From the NCBI GenBank assembly GCA_014529385.2, contig CM043966.1:85470087-85534086 (forward strand): a DNA stretch of 64,000 nt. Direction: 5' to 3'. The notes beneath the pieces were generated by a model. It was not told the DNA's origin. It searched no databases and was given only the letters and a program-made list of their open reading frames with translations. The stretch is from Adiantum capillus-veneris (lineage: Eukaryota; Streptophyta; Polypodiopsida; Polypodiales; Pteridaceae). A program made the position numbers and the translations under genes. Shown here one piece after another: positions 23,322 to 35,169 of the stretch. The first letter of the stretch is position 1. Each line of letters starts with the position of its first letter.

Positions 23322-25528
23322 TGGCTAGCAAAGTGGAGCAGCTATAGACTGAAATGAAAGAGCTTGCAGACAGATGCAAATGGCTTGAAGAAGAAGACCG
23401 GATTCAAAAAGCGATTGAAAGCGCTAGGCAATACGTATATAATGAGCATAATATATTCGAAGGCTATGATCCAGAAGGATATCTTGAGTGCTATGTGACA
23501 GAGATGAGACTTCAAGCAATTCCAAAAGCTCGGATGATTGCAGCATTTGTTGAACTTGTGAGTGATGATTTCAAGCACCAAGTTCAAGACTATGCAAGTG
23601 TATATGCAAGCAATTGCGGTGAGTTTTCTACAGCTATAACACAAGTATGCTTGGAACATCAAGACCAAGAGATGGAGCAGAGTGGAAGTGGATGTGACCA
23701 GCTAGAGTTGGTGTCTCCTGTACGCCATGCAAGTGTCAACACATTCATACAGGCTAATTTAGAAGCAGTAATAGATGCATATCTTTTGCAAGATGCAAAT
23801 TTATTGTATGCAGATGAAGCAGACATAGTGGAAGCTATTTATGCAGGTTTGGGTCTTGTAACCTTTGTATCTCAAGATAATGACTCTCATGATGCTATCC
23901 AAGCGCCTGAAACGGCTCAAAGCGACTTAGAGGATGATGCAAACTCGTCGGCTATGATAGATGATTTGGACACTCCTTTTGATTCGTTTGAAGATGCACA
24001 TGAGTGTATATACAAGGATGAGGATGCTATGGTTTTGACAGAGGATGTGAAGGGAAAACAGGTGGAAGACGGCTATATTAGTGATGTGCTACAATCTACT
24101 TTTGAGCAGATCCAGGAACTTTTACCAAGTTTAGAAGAGCCGGACGCCTATCCTGAAGACATATACCAGGATGAAGAATTCATTATCAATGCTTTCCTAT
24201 GCGAGTTTGATGCATGTGGTACTACCCAAATGGATATACCTAGCTGCAAAAGTGCTAATTTAAAGGGGGTGACTGAAAATCTCTTCCTTTGTGAGTATAG
24301 CTCTGCTAGTAGCATTGCGGATTGTGAAGTACCTCAGCTAGACGAGGTGGAAGAAGATGAGTGCATTGACTGAGTAATATGTATGTCTTGTATATATGGG
24401 GTAGCAGATGTGATGTAGATGACTCATGAAATTGTGCCTTATTTAGAGCTAGATGCAGCAAGCTTTCACAATTCCATGGTAGAGGAAGGAATGACAGATG
24501 CAGATTCTCTGCATGAGGATTGGGGTTCTGCGGATGAAGCTATGAATCTTGAAGATTCACAAATCAAAGATAGAGAAGTGTTTGGTTATGCTATACAGGT
24601 TGAAGTGACATCAAAGGATAGAGTAGAAGAGCAAGAAACCTCTTCGGATATGGTCTGTAATTGGGGTGATATTTCTTATCTGTGTGAAGATGCAAATAAA
24701 GATGCTTGCCATAAAGTGCCTACTATACAGGGTTCTAAGAATTTCGGTTGCCTGCAGGTATGCAAACAATATCTGAGGCATAAAAGGGATTTAGGTATTG
24801 TGTCACAGGGTATAAATTGCAAGCAAGTTTGTGAGCATCTATCTGCTATGGATAGGAAGGGTATACATGGTGATGCCTTGAAGCAAGAAGAGGATGCTAG
24901 CTCTATGCTGACACCAGAGTCATGTAATGAAGAAGGGTTCTCCCTAGATGAGTGGAGACATGATTCAGTTGAAGATAATTTAGAGATGGGTCAAAAAGGA
25001 AGAAGGGGTGAAGATATTGTGTCAGAGACTAACTCCAAAGAGGTTTTTGAGCAGTCAGTTACAAGTGACCAGGAGCATACCTACCAAGATGATTTGGGAA
25101 GGGAATTAGACACCATATTTGAGAGGTATGCAAAGTTTTATGATGTATAGCTGGAGAGGTATTTGGTAAAAGGTGAGAGAATTGATGAGAGATTTACCAT
25201 GCATATTTCTGAGGTTTCTCTCGATGTTGAGAAAGGCTATCTAGAGGATTCTTTTGAGAATGAAGATGCAGATTCAGACTTCTATGCGAAAGAGGTACAT
25301 ATGGATTTAGAGGTTGATGAGAAGGTTGAAGTGCAGTTTCAAAAATCTTTCAAGTATATTACAGGAAGCCTGGAAGTGTTTTTTGAAGAGGAGGATGAGG
25401 AACTTATGTCTCTACGTCATAGAGATTTTGCGCATAATGGAGATTTGTTAGAGATGTTTTGGAGACAGATGTATATAACAATTCCTTTTGATCCGAGACG
25501 AATTAAAAGATGCGGAGAATCTCAATGA
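23322..25528 (+). pseudogene. Gag-like acidic polyprotein with four in-frame stops
   Basis: One reading frame (about 735 codons) runs from ATG 23322 to TGA after GESQ at 25528. It is interrupted only by TAG (23346), TGA (24371), TAG (24416) and TAG (25148), with no frame shift. The first part has a coiled-coil-like start (LADRCKWLEEEDRIQKAIES). Next comes a Gag-like segment, residues 45-85 of the frame (FEGYDPEGYLECYVTEMRLQ, then a hydrophobic FVELVSDDFKHQV helix), reminiscent of retrotransposon capsid. The rest is very rich in Asp/Glu with no zinc knuckle. Plausible roles are particle assembly or RNA binding, but this is inference. Stops in a frame lacking indels could mean recent decay or mobilisation without the protein. 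Confidence 0.6.
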
Positions 25529-25650
25529 TTAGTACATACAAGTTCTTCAGTTACCCATATGATCCTGGAGGAGGTCATGGGATGACAGGGGATACAATTG
25601 CTTTCACAAGTTACCATGAGGTTGGCACATGCCGGAGGATATGCAGGTTT

Positions 25651-25662
25651 AGAGGGGGTGGA
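25651..25662 (+). other. Polypurine tract
   Basis: agagggggtgga lies immediately before the 3' LTR (TGTCGTG at 25663). It is purine except one T and is the expected plus-strand primer. Confidence 0.75.
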
Positions 25663-25958
25663 TGTCGTGATGTGACACGTACATAGTGGGAACGCATCCT
25701 ACAAGAGTTATCTTGTAACTTTTTAGATACATAATTATCTTTCCTATAATTTCATATGCATATTTAAGTAATAAGCCTTCTATCTCATCCTATTATTTAT
25801 CTCAAGGGTAACCTATTCTTACTTTACTTTCAGAAAATACTATGGAAAAAGCGTCAATAGCTCCGTCTCTTTAACTTGGGGCAAAAAGCATTGATTCTTT
25901 ATTTCTACTATCTCATTATCATCTCATACCCTAGCTAGATCTTATATCTAGGGTAAAC

Positions 25959-25996
<38 letters not shown>

Positions 25997-27710
25997 TATG
26001 TATTTTTCTTATATTTCTTTTTAAATAGCTACTAGGAGGGAATATAATCCTAGTGGGACACTAGGTGGCATGATTTCAAAGATACACTTATTTTAATGCA
26101 TTAGTGCAAGCATGATTACAAAACTTTGTCAAGGAGCAATGTCATGCTTTCATATGGCATGAGGTGTCCTTTGGAATCAAATGAAAGTCTAGGCTAAGGG
26201 GACCACAGGAAGACTTTTGCTGCCAGAAATGGACCCTATTTTGATGAATTTTTTACACAAGGTTCCAATCCGAATTGGAAAACAATTTTAAAATAGAAAT
26301 CGTAGCTAATGAGCTGAAGTTTCTGCCCATATTTTTACTTTTTTATTTGGAGCCATCGTTGAGGAGATATGATCAAAATACTGGACCCCACTCTGCCCGC
26401 ATCCTGCAGGGACAGCTCATTTCCAACTTTTCCAGTTTCTATTCACACTGGCTCCTCTCTTCTTGTGTAAACCCTTGGGGGTTCCCTTCACCTATAAAAG
26501 GGGACCTCTTCTTCCTTGAAAAGGATCTCAAGCATTCAAGCCATTGATGAGCGGAATTCATGAGGGAGAGAGTAGTAATGCCAAATTGTACTTAGTCATT
26601 AACATAAGCCTAAGCCTACACTTTCTCCTAGAAGAAGACTAGCCATTCTTGCAACAAGCTAACCTTGGAAGATCAACTCTAATCAAAGAAGGTCTTGCAC
26701 TTGGTGTATCAATCAAAGTGGTATTATCCACTCTTCTTCTCTCTCCATCAATAATGGTGCCAAAGGGTTTGTCAAGTAAGATGTGTTCTACATTGATGTT
26801 TTCTTGATTTCCTGTTGTTTTCTTTTTCATCTCTAATCCTACATATATATATATATATATATGTATCTAATCTCATCTCCTTAACCAAAACTATCTCTCT
26901 CATTCTTAGTAATTCATCCTCTCTACAAATTCTAGGTTCTCTTTGCTACAAGTACATCTCTCCCCGCAGTATCCTTATTGCCTACAGGCAAGAATAGGGC
27001 TTGGGAGGGAAACTTCTCATCTCTTCTCTTCTCTTCTCTTCTCTCATATCTACATTTTACACATACTAGAGTTATCCTAGATGAATAATCCACATGATGA
27101 TAATTTCTATCGCTTTCACTCTGTACGATCTATTAGAATTAACGTATGGATTAGCTGTAAAATACGCTTTCAACAACGTATAGTGTTTCTCTTTGGCCCA
27201 GAAAGGCTCAATGAAATACTTCTATCACCGGATCCCATTATACTACCTCTCATATACTATAACTTTTCTTTTGACGTAATCGTAGTTATCTTGCTCTGAA
27301 CCAAGAGGATTTGTATACACAATTAATCCCAATCACTAGACAAAATATATATATTATGGTGAGCACAAAACTACAATTCCAAAGAACAATTCGTAGCCTA
27401 TTTGGTCAGCCAAGATTGAATGCCATTAACTCATCTATTAACCCTTTCATACTACCCATGATACGATATGACCATAGCCTTGATGTTTTCATCTTTGTGT
27501 TGTTTTGACACTCTCTTTTGTGTTCTTTCTTTGTGTGTGTGAGTGCAAGAGAGAAAGAGTGGGGCTTCTTTGATTGCACTTCCTTCCAAACCCTAGTCTT
27601 CATGGCATCTATGGTTTAACTCCTTCATATAGTTTTTTTTTTAGTTCTCTCACAAACTCTCACAGCCATAAGCCCGGTTCTTTCCCGGCAAGACCGCAGA
27701 TTTCTCGACA
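25663..27710 (+). repeat. 3' LTR
   Basis: This 2048-bp LTR is almost identical to 21241-23271. The longer TA run (about 25963-25993) accounts for part of the length difference. Confidence 0.9.
26494..26503 (+). promoter_or_regulatory. TATA box in the 3' LTR
   Basis: cctataaaaggggacctctt is the counterpart of the 5' LTR TATA box. It could drive transcription outward into 27.7 kb and beyond. Confidence 0.6.
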
Positions 27711-27714
27711 ACGT
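27711..27714 (+). repeat. 4-bp target-site duplication, right
   Basis: acgt matches 21237-21240. Confidence 0.7.
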
Positions 27715-28168
27715 GTTTGTGTAGTTTAAGTACTCATATTGTATCTCATAGTATCTCATTGATGAATAAATCTTTTCATTACATTATATCATTGTCTTTG
27801 TCATATTTGACTAGTATTCTTCTCCTCCCTCTTTCACATATATCTTGGCACAAAGATCCCTCTCTTCTCCCTCATATATTTTCACACAAGGAGTCTCATT
27901 GACTATGCATTTTTTGCCTTTAGCAAGTTTTCAAGTCTCAATATCACCCCCTACTTGAGTGCTCACATTTTGATCACTGTAGAGCTTCTTACCCCACATT
28001 TTCAGCCATGATCTCTCCTGACACACAGTCCTCTTGTGGAATCTCAATTTCCACCCTCAGTTCCATAATTGTTGAACATGTAGAGTCACTTATCAATCCA
28101 CCACATGTACCCCATGATATGTTTCTTTTGGTCCCATAGGTCATATTTGACCTTTGAGGATTATAATG

Positions 28169-29269
<1,101 letters not shown>

Positions 29270-30150
29270 GGGCCTCTTACTCCAGCTTCTCTTTTCGTTT
29301 TGTCTTCATTTCCAGTTCATATGGCATTTGTGGATTCCACGTCTTGGTATCGGGGTTGTACATGTTGTGTTTCCTCTTGTTAGCTCGACCCTTGATAGCA
29401 TATGGCAATATGATGCAGTGTACATCCACCGTTGAGGCAATGACTAGTTGCATTTGATACGAGCCTCAAATAAAATCTCAGCCATTTCTTTGAACTGGGA
29501 TTCAAAGCTTGCCTTATTAGCTAATTCTTTTTTTGCAATTTAGGAATCTTTGATCGTTAGCTGAAGAAGCTAGTTTGTGATCTTAATGAGCCTTCTGATT
29601 TGAACTTTCCATTGACTCATTGAGAGTTGAAACTTTTGTAAATTGGCAATAAGCTCAAAAGACATTGTCTTCTTCAACACCCCTTGCAACACTTGATTCT
29701 ATGAGAGCGTCTCCGTGGAAGCTTCCTCATACCAGACCCTGAGCCCATCTGCTATCTGACTATATCGTTGTTGATCTACAGGCTCAGTGTGAGGCAAATA
29801 TAGTTCTCAAAAGAAGCGAGGTAACTCTGCTTCTTTGGCTGGAATGGCATAGAGAATTTTCGAGGAATTATGTACAAACTCTAAAAAATTCATGATCATC
29901 TGGTTCTCCTGCTACAACCTCTTTTTGGAGATCCAAACCAGATGAAATAAACTTTTCAAGTGCTTCTCCTGATCACTGAGAGTCATTCTGGCCTTGGGTC
30001 CTTGACTGCTAGTCGCATTGTTCTCTAGTAAGCTTTTGACCCTTATATCTAGAACTCCCATGGCACTTTGCATATGTATCATCATTTCTTTGATCTGCAG
30101 ATGAATATCTTTCATACAATAGTAGATCGGTTTGGTGCCCGATAACAACT
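29270..30150 (-). pseudogene. Decayed unrecognised frame on the minus strand
   Basis: A 78-codon frame (30148 down to 29912) has HLQIKEMMIHMQSAMGVLDI and continues in phase past stops, with helical segments such as ANLQKFQLSMSQWKVQIRRL and FESQFKEMAEILFEARI. The Gln/Glu/Leu-rich helical pattern resembles a Gag or accessory protein of a plant retroelement. No diagnostic motif is present, so the assignment is weak. Confidence 0.3.
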
Positions 30151-30689
30151 CTACATGTATCCCACAGACTTGAGATCCATAGTGTTAATTCCTTTACAGT
30201 TGGGTTATAGTTTTGTCATCATTCACCAGGCACCATTCCGAGACCTTGTCCAGTACTTGGATGTAGCTCGGATGTGGTGGAAGCTGGTAGACAGTCTAAT
30301 TATGATAGCTAACCAATTTCCAATCTATCTCGCCCCCACATACAACATCTTAAACCTCTCCTGATCTCAATAAACTAAGTCATCCTCTAAATACTTCTAG
30401 ATCTATAGGTATATTTGCATTCGTAGGCTCTTGTTTAGTGTTAGTAGCTCATTAGAATGATTATGGTGATATGCATAGTCGCATTCCAGTAGAATGGTCT
30501 TGCCCATTAGGAAAAATGTGGACTTTCCTTGGGTCATATAGGATTAAGGTTAATTAGGCTCCAGCCAATAGGAAGAGAGCAATGTATATAAGTTTAGAAC
30601 CTAAGAAAGTAGAGAGAATAATAGGGTTGTCCACTCATTTATTGCTTTGTATCCTAGAGGGAGGTGGATGGGTAAAAGAGGGAGGGGGA

Positions 30690-30850
30690 AAAAGGGGGGG
30701 GGGGGGAGTGGTGGGTCCACAGATACGTTTTTGCAAAAACCCTAAAATTTTCAAAAAAAAAATCAAAATATTCTATCCAAAACTCCCCCCAAACCTACCC
30801 TATGATCAAAAAGTCATTTTCTCACTCTAGAACATTTTTCCCAAGACTCC
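30690..30850 (+). repeat. Homologue (inverted) of 20270-20580
   Basis: This holds aaactccccccaaacctaccctatgatcaaaaagtcattttctc-type sequence, whose reverse complement parallels the 20.3 kb repeat. It forms the distal 5' flank of the gene at 31160. Confidence 0.5.
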
Positions 30851-30879
30851 CTTCCTCCATAGCCCCTTTCCATAACACA

Positions 30880-31148
30880 AAGCTCTCACTCTCTCTCTAA
30901 ACTCTTACACCTTCCTCCTTCTTCAAGCTCTCCATTGCAACTTTAAGCTCCCACTCTCTCTCTAAACTCTGTCTCCCTCCTCCTTCCTCAAGCTCTCCAT
31001 TGAAACTTTAAGCTCCCACTCTCTCTTTAAACTCTGTCTCCCTCCTCCTTCCTCAAGCTCTCCATTGCAACTTTAAGCTCCCACTTTCTCTCTAAACTCT
31101 GTCTTCCTCCTCCTTCCCCAAGCTCTCTATTGCAATTTCAAGCTCCCA
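30880..31148 (+). repeat. Four tandem copies of a 65-bp CT-rich unit
   Basis: The word taaactct recurs at 30898, 30963, 31028 and 31093, a constant 65-bp step. Each unit has ctctctct, cctcctcctt and caagctctccattg(c/a)aa(c)ttt. The array ends about 12 bp before the ATG at 31160 and would form the 5' UTR or core promoter of that gene. CT-rich leaders are common in plant promoters; here the whole leader is a minisatellite. Confidence 0.9.
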
Positions 31149-31159
31149 CTTAAGCATCC

Positions 31160-32503
31160 ATGGCAAGCAATGGTCAAAATAGACGCCCCAAACCCATCAT
31201 TCAAAGTATGGTTCTCCACAACTCGAAGAATGAGGAACAGCAATGGGAACCTCAGGTTTTTCAAGAAGGTGCATGGGTCTACATGCAACCTTCCGCAATC
31301 GGTCCCCATCGTGTTCGTGAAAGAACAAACGTTGATCTCCATTGGAAGGGAAGACTAATAGGCTTCAAGAAAGTAAGACACAAGGGTACGGTGGCAATCG
31401 TTCAACATGTCTTCATGTTTGGACACATGCGTCTACGAGGGATCACCAACCCAAGGGATTTTCCTTGTAATTGTATGTCCCTTGCACTTCAATGGTTTTG
31501 GTGGTAACAAAAAAATGGACTTTTTACATCTCACGGACTGTTTTGTTTCTATGTAGATGTTTTCCCTTCTAGCCTTGTGGAGGAGCAACCACTCTCGTGC
31601 CTTTCAGGCACATTTACGGCCATGCATGCAAGTCTTGGGGATATGCTCTTCTCCAACACAACTTCATCAAACCTTGCACGACAAAGGGTGTTCATCTACA
31701 CCCACAAGTACATTGTACCTACAGATGAGGAAGGCTACGAAGAGCTACAACCTTTGGAGGCTACAACCTTACGTAGCATGGAATGGCCAAAGCCAGATGC
31801 ATTCACTGTAATGTCTTTGAAAGCCAAGATTGTAGCTGATGTGAGAGCATCATTAAAATTTGAAAAAGCCTCGCGTTCCATTGGGCTTGGATGGTGTTGT
31901 CCTGCTCATGTCTTCGCTAGCATCTTTGGATCTTTGCCTTTCCATCATACAAATACTATGTATGTTTGCAAAGATCTACAGTATGATACATTGGAAGCCA
32001 TCCTTGGCGAGAAGTGGTGGTATCTTGAAGGACTTCACAACATAGATTGCTTTCGGTGTCAGGTTGGAAGTTTTGGCATTGCTATCCGTTTCATCAAGGT
32101 GCGCTCCACCCTTTACATGCGGTACTTCTATGAAAGATGGATGTGCAAGCTTGGTGAATGGATTCCATTGCAATCCACCGATGCTACAATTGAGGTATTT
32201 GATATTGCAATCAAATTGTCGAGTGGTGTCGTTGAGACCGTCCAAGTGAACATGCATTGGACATTGGCCAATGTGCGGGAGCACTTAGTGATAATGGGTT
32301 TAGAGCATGGAGAAGATACAAAATTTTGCATCGGACGACGTAAGGTGAATGATTTTTCTCTCTTAATTATGTTATATTTATGTTCTTTGGATTATTCCCT
32401 GCTCTAAGGTAGGTATGCTATTTCTTTTTTTTTTGCTAGATTGGTAGCCGCATGGAGAGCACGATTCAAATTGAAAAGGCATGGACGATGGAAGAGAGTT
32501 TGA
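31160..32503 (+). CDS. Intron-containing gene of unknown function (about 381 aa)
   Basis: The start ATG (31160, context tccATGGC) is followed by exon 1 (31160-31466), a 90-bp intron (31467-31556, GTAATT...TATGTAG), exon 2 (31557-32339), and probably a second intron (32340-32447, GTAAGG...GGTAG) with a short last exon ending TGA at 32501-32503. These joins keep one frame: 307+783+56 nt is divisible by three. The protein starts MASNGQNRRPKPIIQSMVLH and is of mixed composition without repeats. It has Trp/Cys-rich parts (SIGLGWCCPAHVFASIFGSL; WYLEGLHNIDCFRCQVGSFG) and ends in a basic tail (WRARFKLKRHGRWKRV). A stretch near the end (VQVNMHWTLANVREHLVIMG) loosely recalls a ubiquitin-like fold, which is only a guess. 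No family is recognised. It is uninterrupted by stops, so may be functional or recently so. Splice choices, especially the last acceptor, are inferred by frame. Confidence 0.6.
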
Positions 32504-32750
32504 TTTTATCATTAGAGTAGTTATGTTTTGTACTTAAATTTCTTATAATATCACAATTGTAAGTTCAAGCAGATGGTTGTATCAAATTTTGGCAATGCAC
32601 ATTATCTTAAAGTCGTAGTGATGTGTTTTTAGAGTTAAATGATTGTAATTTAATTTGAAAGTTTTTTATAACCTCTTGTTATTTGTGTTACTTTATGAAA
32701 ATTGTTTAATATTTTAATTATTGTTATTATTTTATTTTATTTCTTTTTTT

Positions 32751-32777
32751 GGGGGGGGGGGGGGGGGGGGGGGGGGG
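32751..32777. repeat. Homopolymer G tract (27 bp)
   Basis: Twenty-seven G bases end exactly at the TATA box of the next gene. It is a potential G-quadruplex and an assembly-error hotspot. Confidence 0.9.
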
Positions 32778-32787
32778 CTATATAAAG
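32778..32787 (+). promoter_or_regulatory. TATA box of the second unknown gene
   Basis: ctatataaagcc gives TATATAAA at 32779-32786, about 57 bp upstream of the first ATG (32844) and 102 bp upstream of the second (32889). Transcription should start near 32810-32820. Confidence 0.7.
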
Positions 32788-32843
32788 CCTCCTAAACCCT
32801 ACCATTTTCACAATTCACCTACATAGCATGTTCACACTCTCAT

Positions 32844-34440
32844 TTGAGCTCTAGCACTCTTTGCATTCCTACCTTAAGAGCTAGCATTATGGCATCCTCC
32901 TCCACCCCTCCAAAAGTCACGGCGTTACAACGCTTCCAAGCGTTTTTACAAAAAACCGAGTGGCAAGATCGTGATGATCTTCACAATTTCTTCACCCAAT
33001 TCCCTGATGTGAACGCAACTATTCACCTAAACAGCCAATCTTGGAATTTTTTGAATTCTACATCGACAAGTATGTTGTACCAATTGTCGGACAAGGGGAA
33101 TTGTGGATTCCATGCGATTTGCTTCGCTACATACACAAAGGCGATCGGCCTTTCACCCAGCGGCTTCAACGATTTTGTGTAATTGCGGGTGAGGCAGGTC
33201 AGTACATTGAAGATTCACGTTTGGAAAGAAGAAGGTCGGCACCCAGTTTCTAAGTCGCTTGGCGACTTTTGAGTTTCTTTTTGCGGAGGAGCCTGAAAGA
33301 TCTGAGGTGAGTTTGCCTCATTTGCGCCTTGGGGGTGTCGTCAAGGACACAAAGGATCCCATTACAGGGCCCTGGGATGCAAGCAAAGAGGGCAATATTC
33401 TTGCCCTAACCTACCCAGGAGGTGTCATGGATGCCGCCAAATCCATGGGTGATGAGGGTGCAGAAGCATCCTTTAAGCCCGCTACAGATGCGCCGGAGAA
33501 GACATTAACTCCGGAGATTTTTTTTGAACACCTCTCCCCAATTGTCATAAATGGGGGGGAATATTTGTTTTTACATGATCTTGAAAAGACTTTTGACATC
33601 CGCATGGATGAGTGTCTGCCCATCCTCTGTGCCACTGTAGAGTCCTCTGCCATTGACCCCTCCTCCGATCCTTTGGATCGAAGCCTCCTTCCCCTTGGAG
33701 AGAGTGTGGTAGATACAGTGGAGTTGGCAATGGTGGCGGTGACAGATGCACCGCACTCATCTGTGTCGGAGGATGAGTTTGTAGCTACACGCGCATTGCT
33801 TGAAGCCCAACGCACTCCTATGCCTGTTCATATAGATGAACTTGAGAGTGTCGCTATGGCTCCCAATTCATCTATTTCTCTTGACAGCAAAGGCATAAAC
33901 GATGAGGATGATGAAAAACAAGAGGTATTAATTATATTTTGTTTTGTGATTACGTTAATTTTCATTGTTGCATTCTGAAATCTTATTTACCTATTGATTT
34001 CTTTGTAGAATGTTGTGGAGCTGGATGAGCATGCAGGTCGGGGAGGAGATGGTAGGCGCCAAGCTTTTGGATGGCAGTCGTCTCTTGCGCATTACCTTGG
34101 CAAGCTCCCCCAGGACGGCTTTGCGATAATCCACAAGGAGTACACCCCTTGTGGTCAATTTTGGGTGTCAATGATGAAAGCAATGAGCCGCATCCTATGC
34201 CTGTCAACCATATCTCAAGCCTCCCAAGTTATATATCTTGTAAATAAATCTCTGGCTAGTGCTGCATTTGCGACACACATTCATGGTCATGTGCTTTGTA
34301 ACGTGGCCTTAAGCCAAGCTGTAGGTCTAAGCAATGTGGAACAAATTGCTTGGGATGTGCTGCACAAACAGCTTCCATGCGCCCAAGAGCGCCGAGAAAA
34401 CATTGCTCGCCATATCTTAGATGGCTCAAGCACTCAATAG
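32844..34440 (+). CDS. Second unknown gene, intron-containing, possibly frameshifted
   Basis: A TATA box precedes ATG 32844; an in-frame ATG at 32889 gives MASSSTPPKVTALQRFQAFL and may be the true start. The first frame stays open to 33182 and contains YQLSDKGNCGFHAICFATYT, like the D-G-N-C catalytic box of OTU-type cysteine proteases. An overlapping frame (about 33020-33253) also looks protein-like (EFFEFYIDKYVVPIVGQGEL). A third frame carries on from about 33210 (KKVGTQFLSRLATFEFLFAE) through an acidic Ser/Asp-rich region to GAG at 33924. A clean phase-0 intron (33925-34008, GTATTA...TTTGTAG) leads to the last exon (34009-34440) with LAHYLGKLPQDGFAIIHKEY and VIYLVNKSLASAAFATHIHG. Either two frame shifts make this a recent pseudogene, or unrecognised splicing joins the frames. 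Function unknown. Confidence 0.5.
33925..34008 (+). other. Predicted phase-0 intron (84 bp)
   Basis: Donor gag|GTATTAAT and acceptor TTTCTTTGTAG|AAT lie at codon boundaries of two frames that fit together. The interior is T-rich, as in plant introns. Confidence 0.65.
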
Positions 34441-34655
34441 CTGCATAAATCTTGTAATTAACTCCTTCAAATTTGTGATGAGATATATCACATCTTTGTA
34501 CTTTGTTATTTCAAATTTCAAATGGGAATTGATTTTAACTGGTACTTTACATCTTCTGTATTGAGTTTATGGTACGATAAATAGTACGTGATTGGTTCTA
34601 TCTTGTGATACGATTGTGCAATTCTCTGAATCAAAATAAAGAGTTTTTTTCATAT
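34441..34655. other. 3' flank of the second unknown gene
   Basis: AT-rich sequence with tgtaattaac, ttgtaa and aataaa (near 34635) elements compatible with plant polyadenylation. Nothing else seen. Confidence 0.35.
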
Positions 34656-34875
34656 AAATAACACCAAAAAGAACATAATATCATTATATTATTGTAAACT
34701 TAACCTAAAGAAAGTTTAAAAAGGCTGTCTAGGGGCCTGCCGCGCGAGAAGGCAAAAGTAACATTTACTTTTGCCTTCTCGCGCGCCTTTGCGGCAAGCC
34801 CCTAGACAGCCTTTTTAAACCTTCTTTAGGCTAAATTATAAGAATACAATGATATTATGCCTTTTTTGGTTATTC
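34656..34875. mobile_element. 220-bp foldback element (MITE-like hairpin)
   Basis: Left arm and right arm are reverse complements over about 100 bases each, meeting at a tiny loop near 34762. Key blocks are ctgtctaggggcctgcc (34725-34741) against the arm containing ggcaagcccctagacag (34795-34811), and gcgcgagaaggcaaaagta against tacttttgccttctcgcgc at the tip. The outer arms (taacaccaaaaa... and ...ttttttggtta) also pair but are more diverged. No clear target duplication was found, so the superfamily is unassigned. The transcript would form a very long stem. Confidence 0.8.
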
Positions 34876-34910
34876 AATCAACCACACTTGGTTGACAGCT
34901 CTTCTATCCA

Positions 34911-34912
<2 letters not shown>

Positions 34913-34995
<83 letters not shown>
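34913..34995. repeat. (CT)n microsatellite
   Basis: About 83 bp of uninterrupted CT, just outside the foldback element. Confidence 0.97.
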
Positions 34996-34999
<4 letters not shown>

Positions 35000-35169
35000 A
35001 GTTTTACTTATATCAATTAAAACACAAATATACACGACTCGTTATATTTGAAAAAGCCATGACTCGTTATATTTCAAAAAGATATCGTTACATTGCCATA
35101 GCAAAAAGTTTATTGAAAATCCTTACGTTACAACTTAAAAACTAAAGGGCATGCTATTATAGATTTTCT

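Larger units (their letters stand above)
21241..27710 (+). mobile_element. Non-autonomous LTR retrotransposon, 6.5 kb, apparently complete
   Basis: Two 2.03-2.05 kb LTRs begin TGTCG and end CGACA. They flank 2.4 kb of internal sequence holding a single Gag-like/acidic frame and no protease, reverse transcriptase or integrase. A polypurine tract lies just before the 3' LTR and the 4-bp target duplication acgt is present. By eye the LTRs differ by a few percent at most, chiefly substitutions and dinucleotide-run length, so the insertion is young. It must rely on another element's enzymes. Structurally it belongs with LARD or TR-GAG elements. Its autonomous partner is not in this window. Confidence 0.85.

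Noticed and set aside
31501-31556. Alternative first-intron donors GTGGTAAC at 31501 or GTAACA at 31504
   Set aside because: Both create a TGA at the junction. The donor at 31467 keeps the frame.
33307-33418. Extra intron with donor GTGAGT and acceptor ACCCAG
   Set aside because: Splicing it would shift the frame into early stops, while reading through stays open.
33411-33815. 134-codon minus-strand frame
   Set aside because: It is antisense to the acidic plus-strand exon, which has a matching splice donor. The Ser/Ala-rich minus translation is a shadow.
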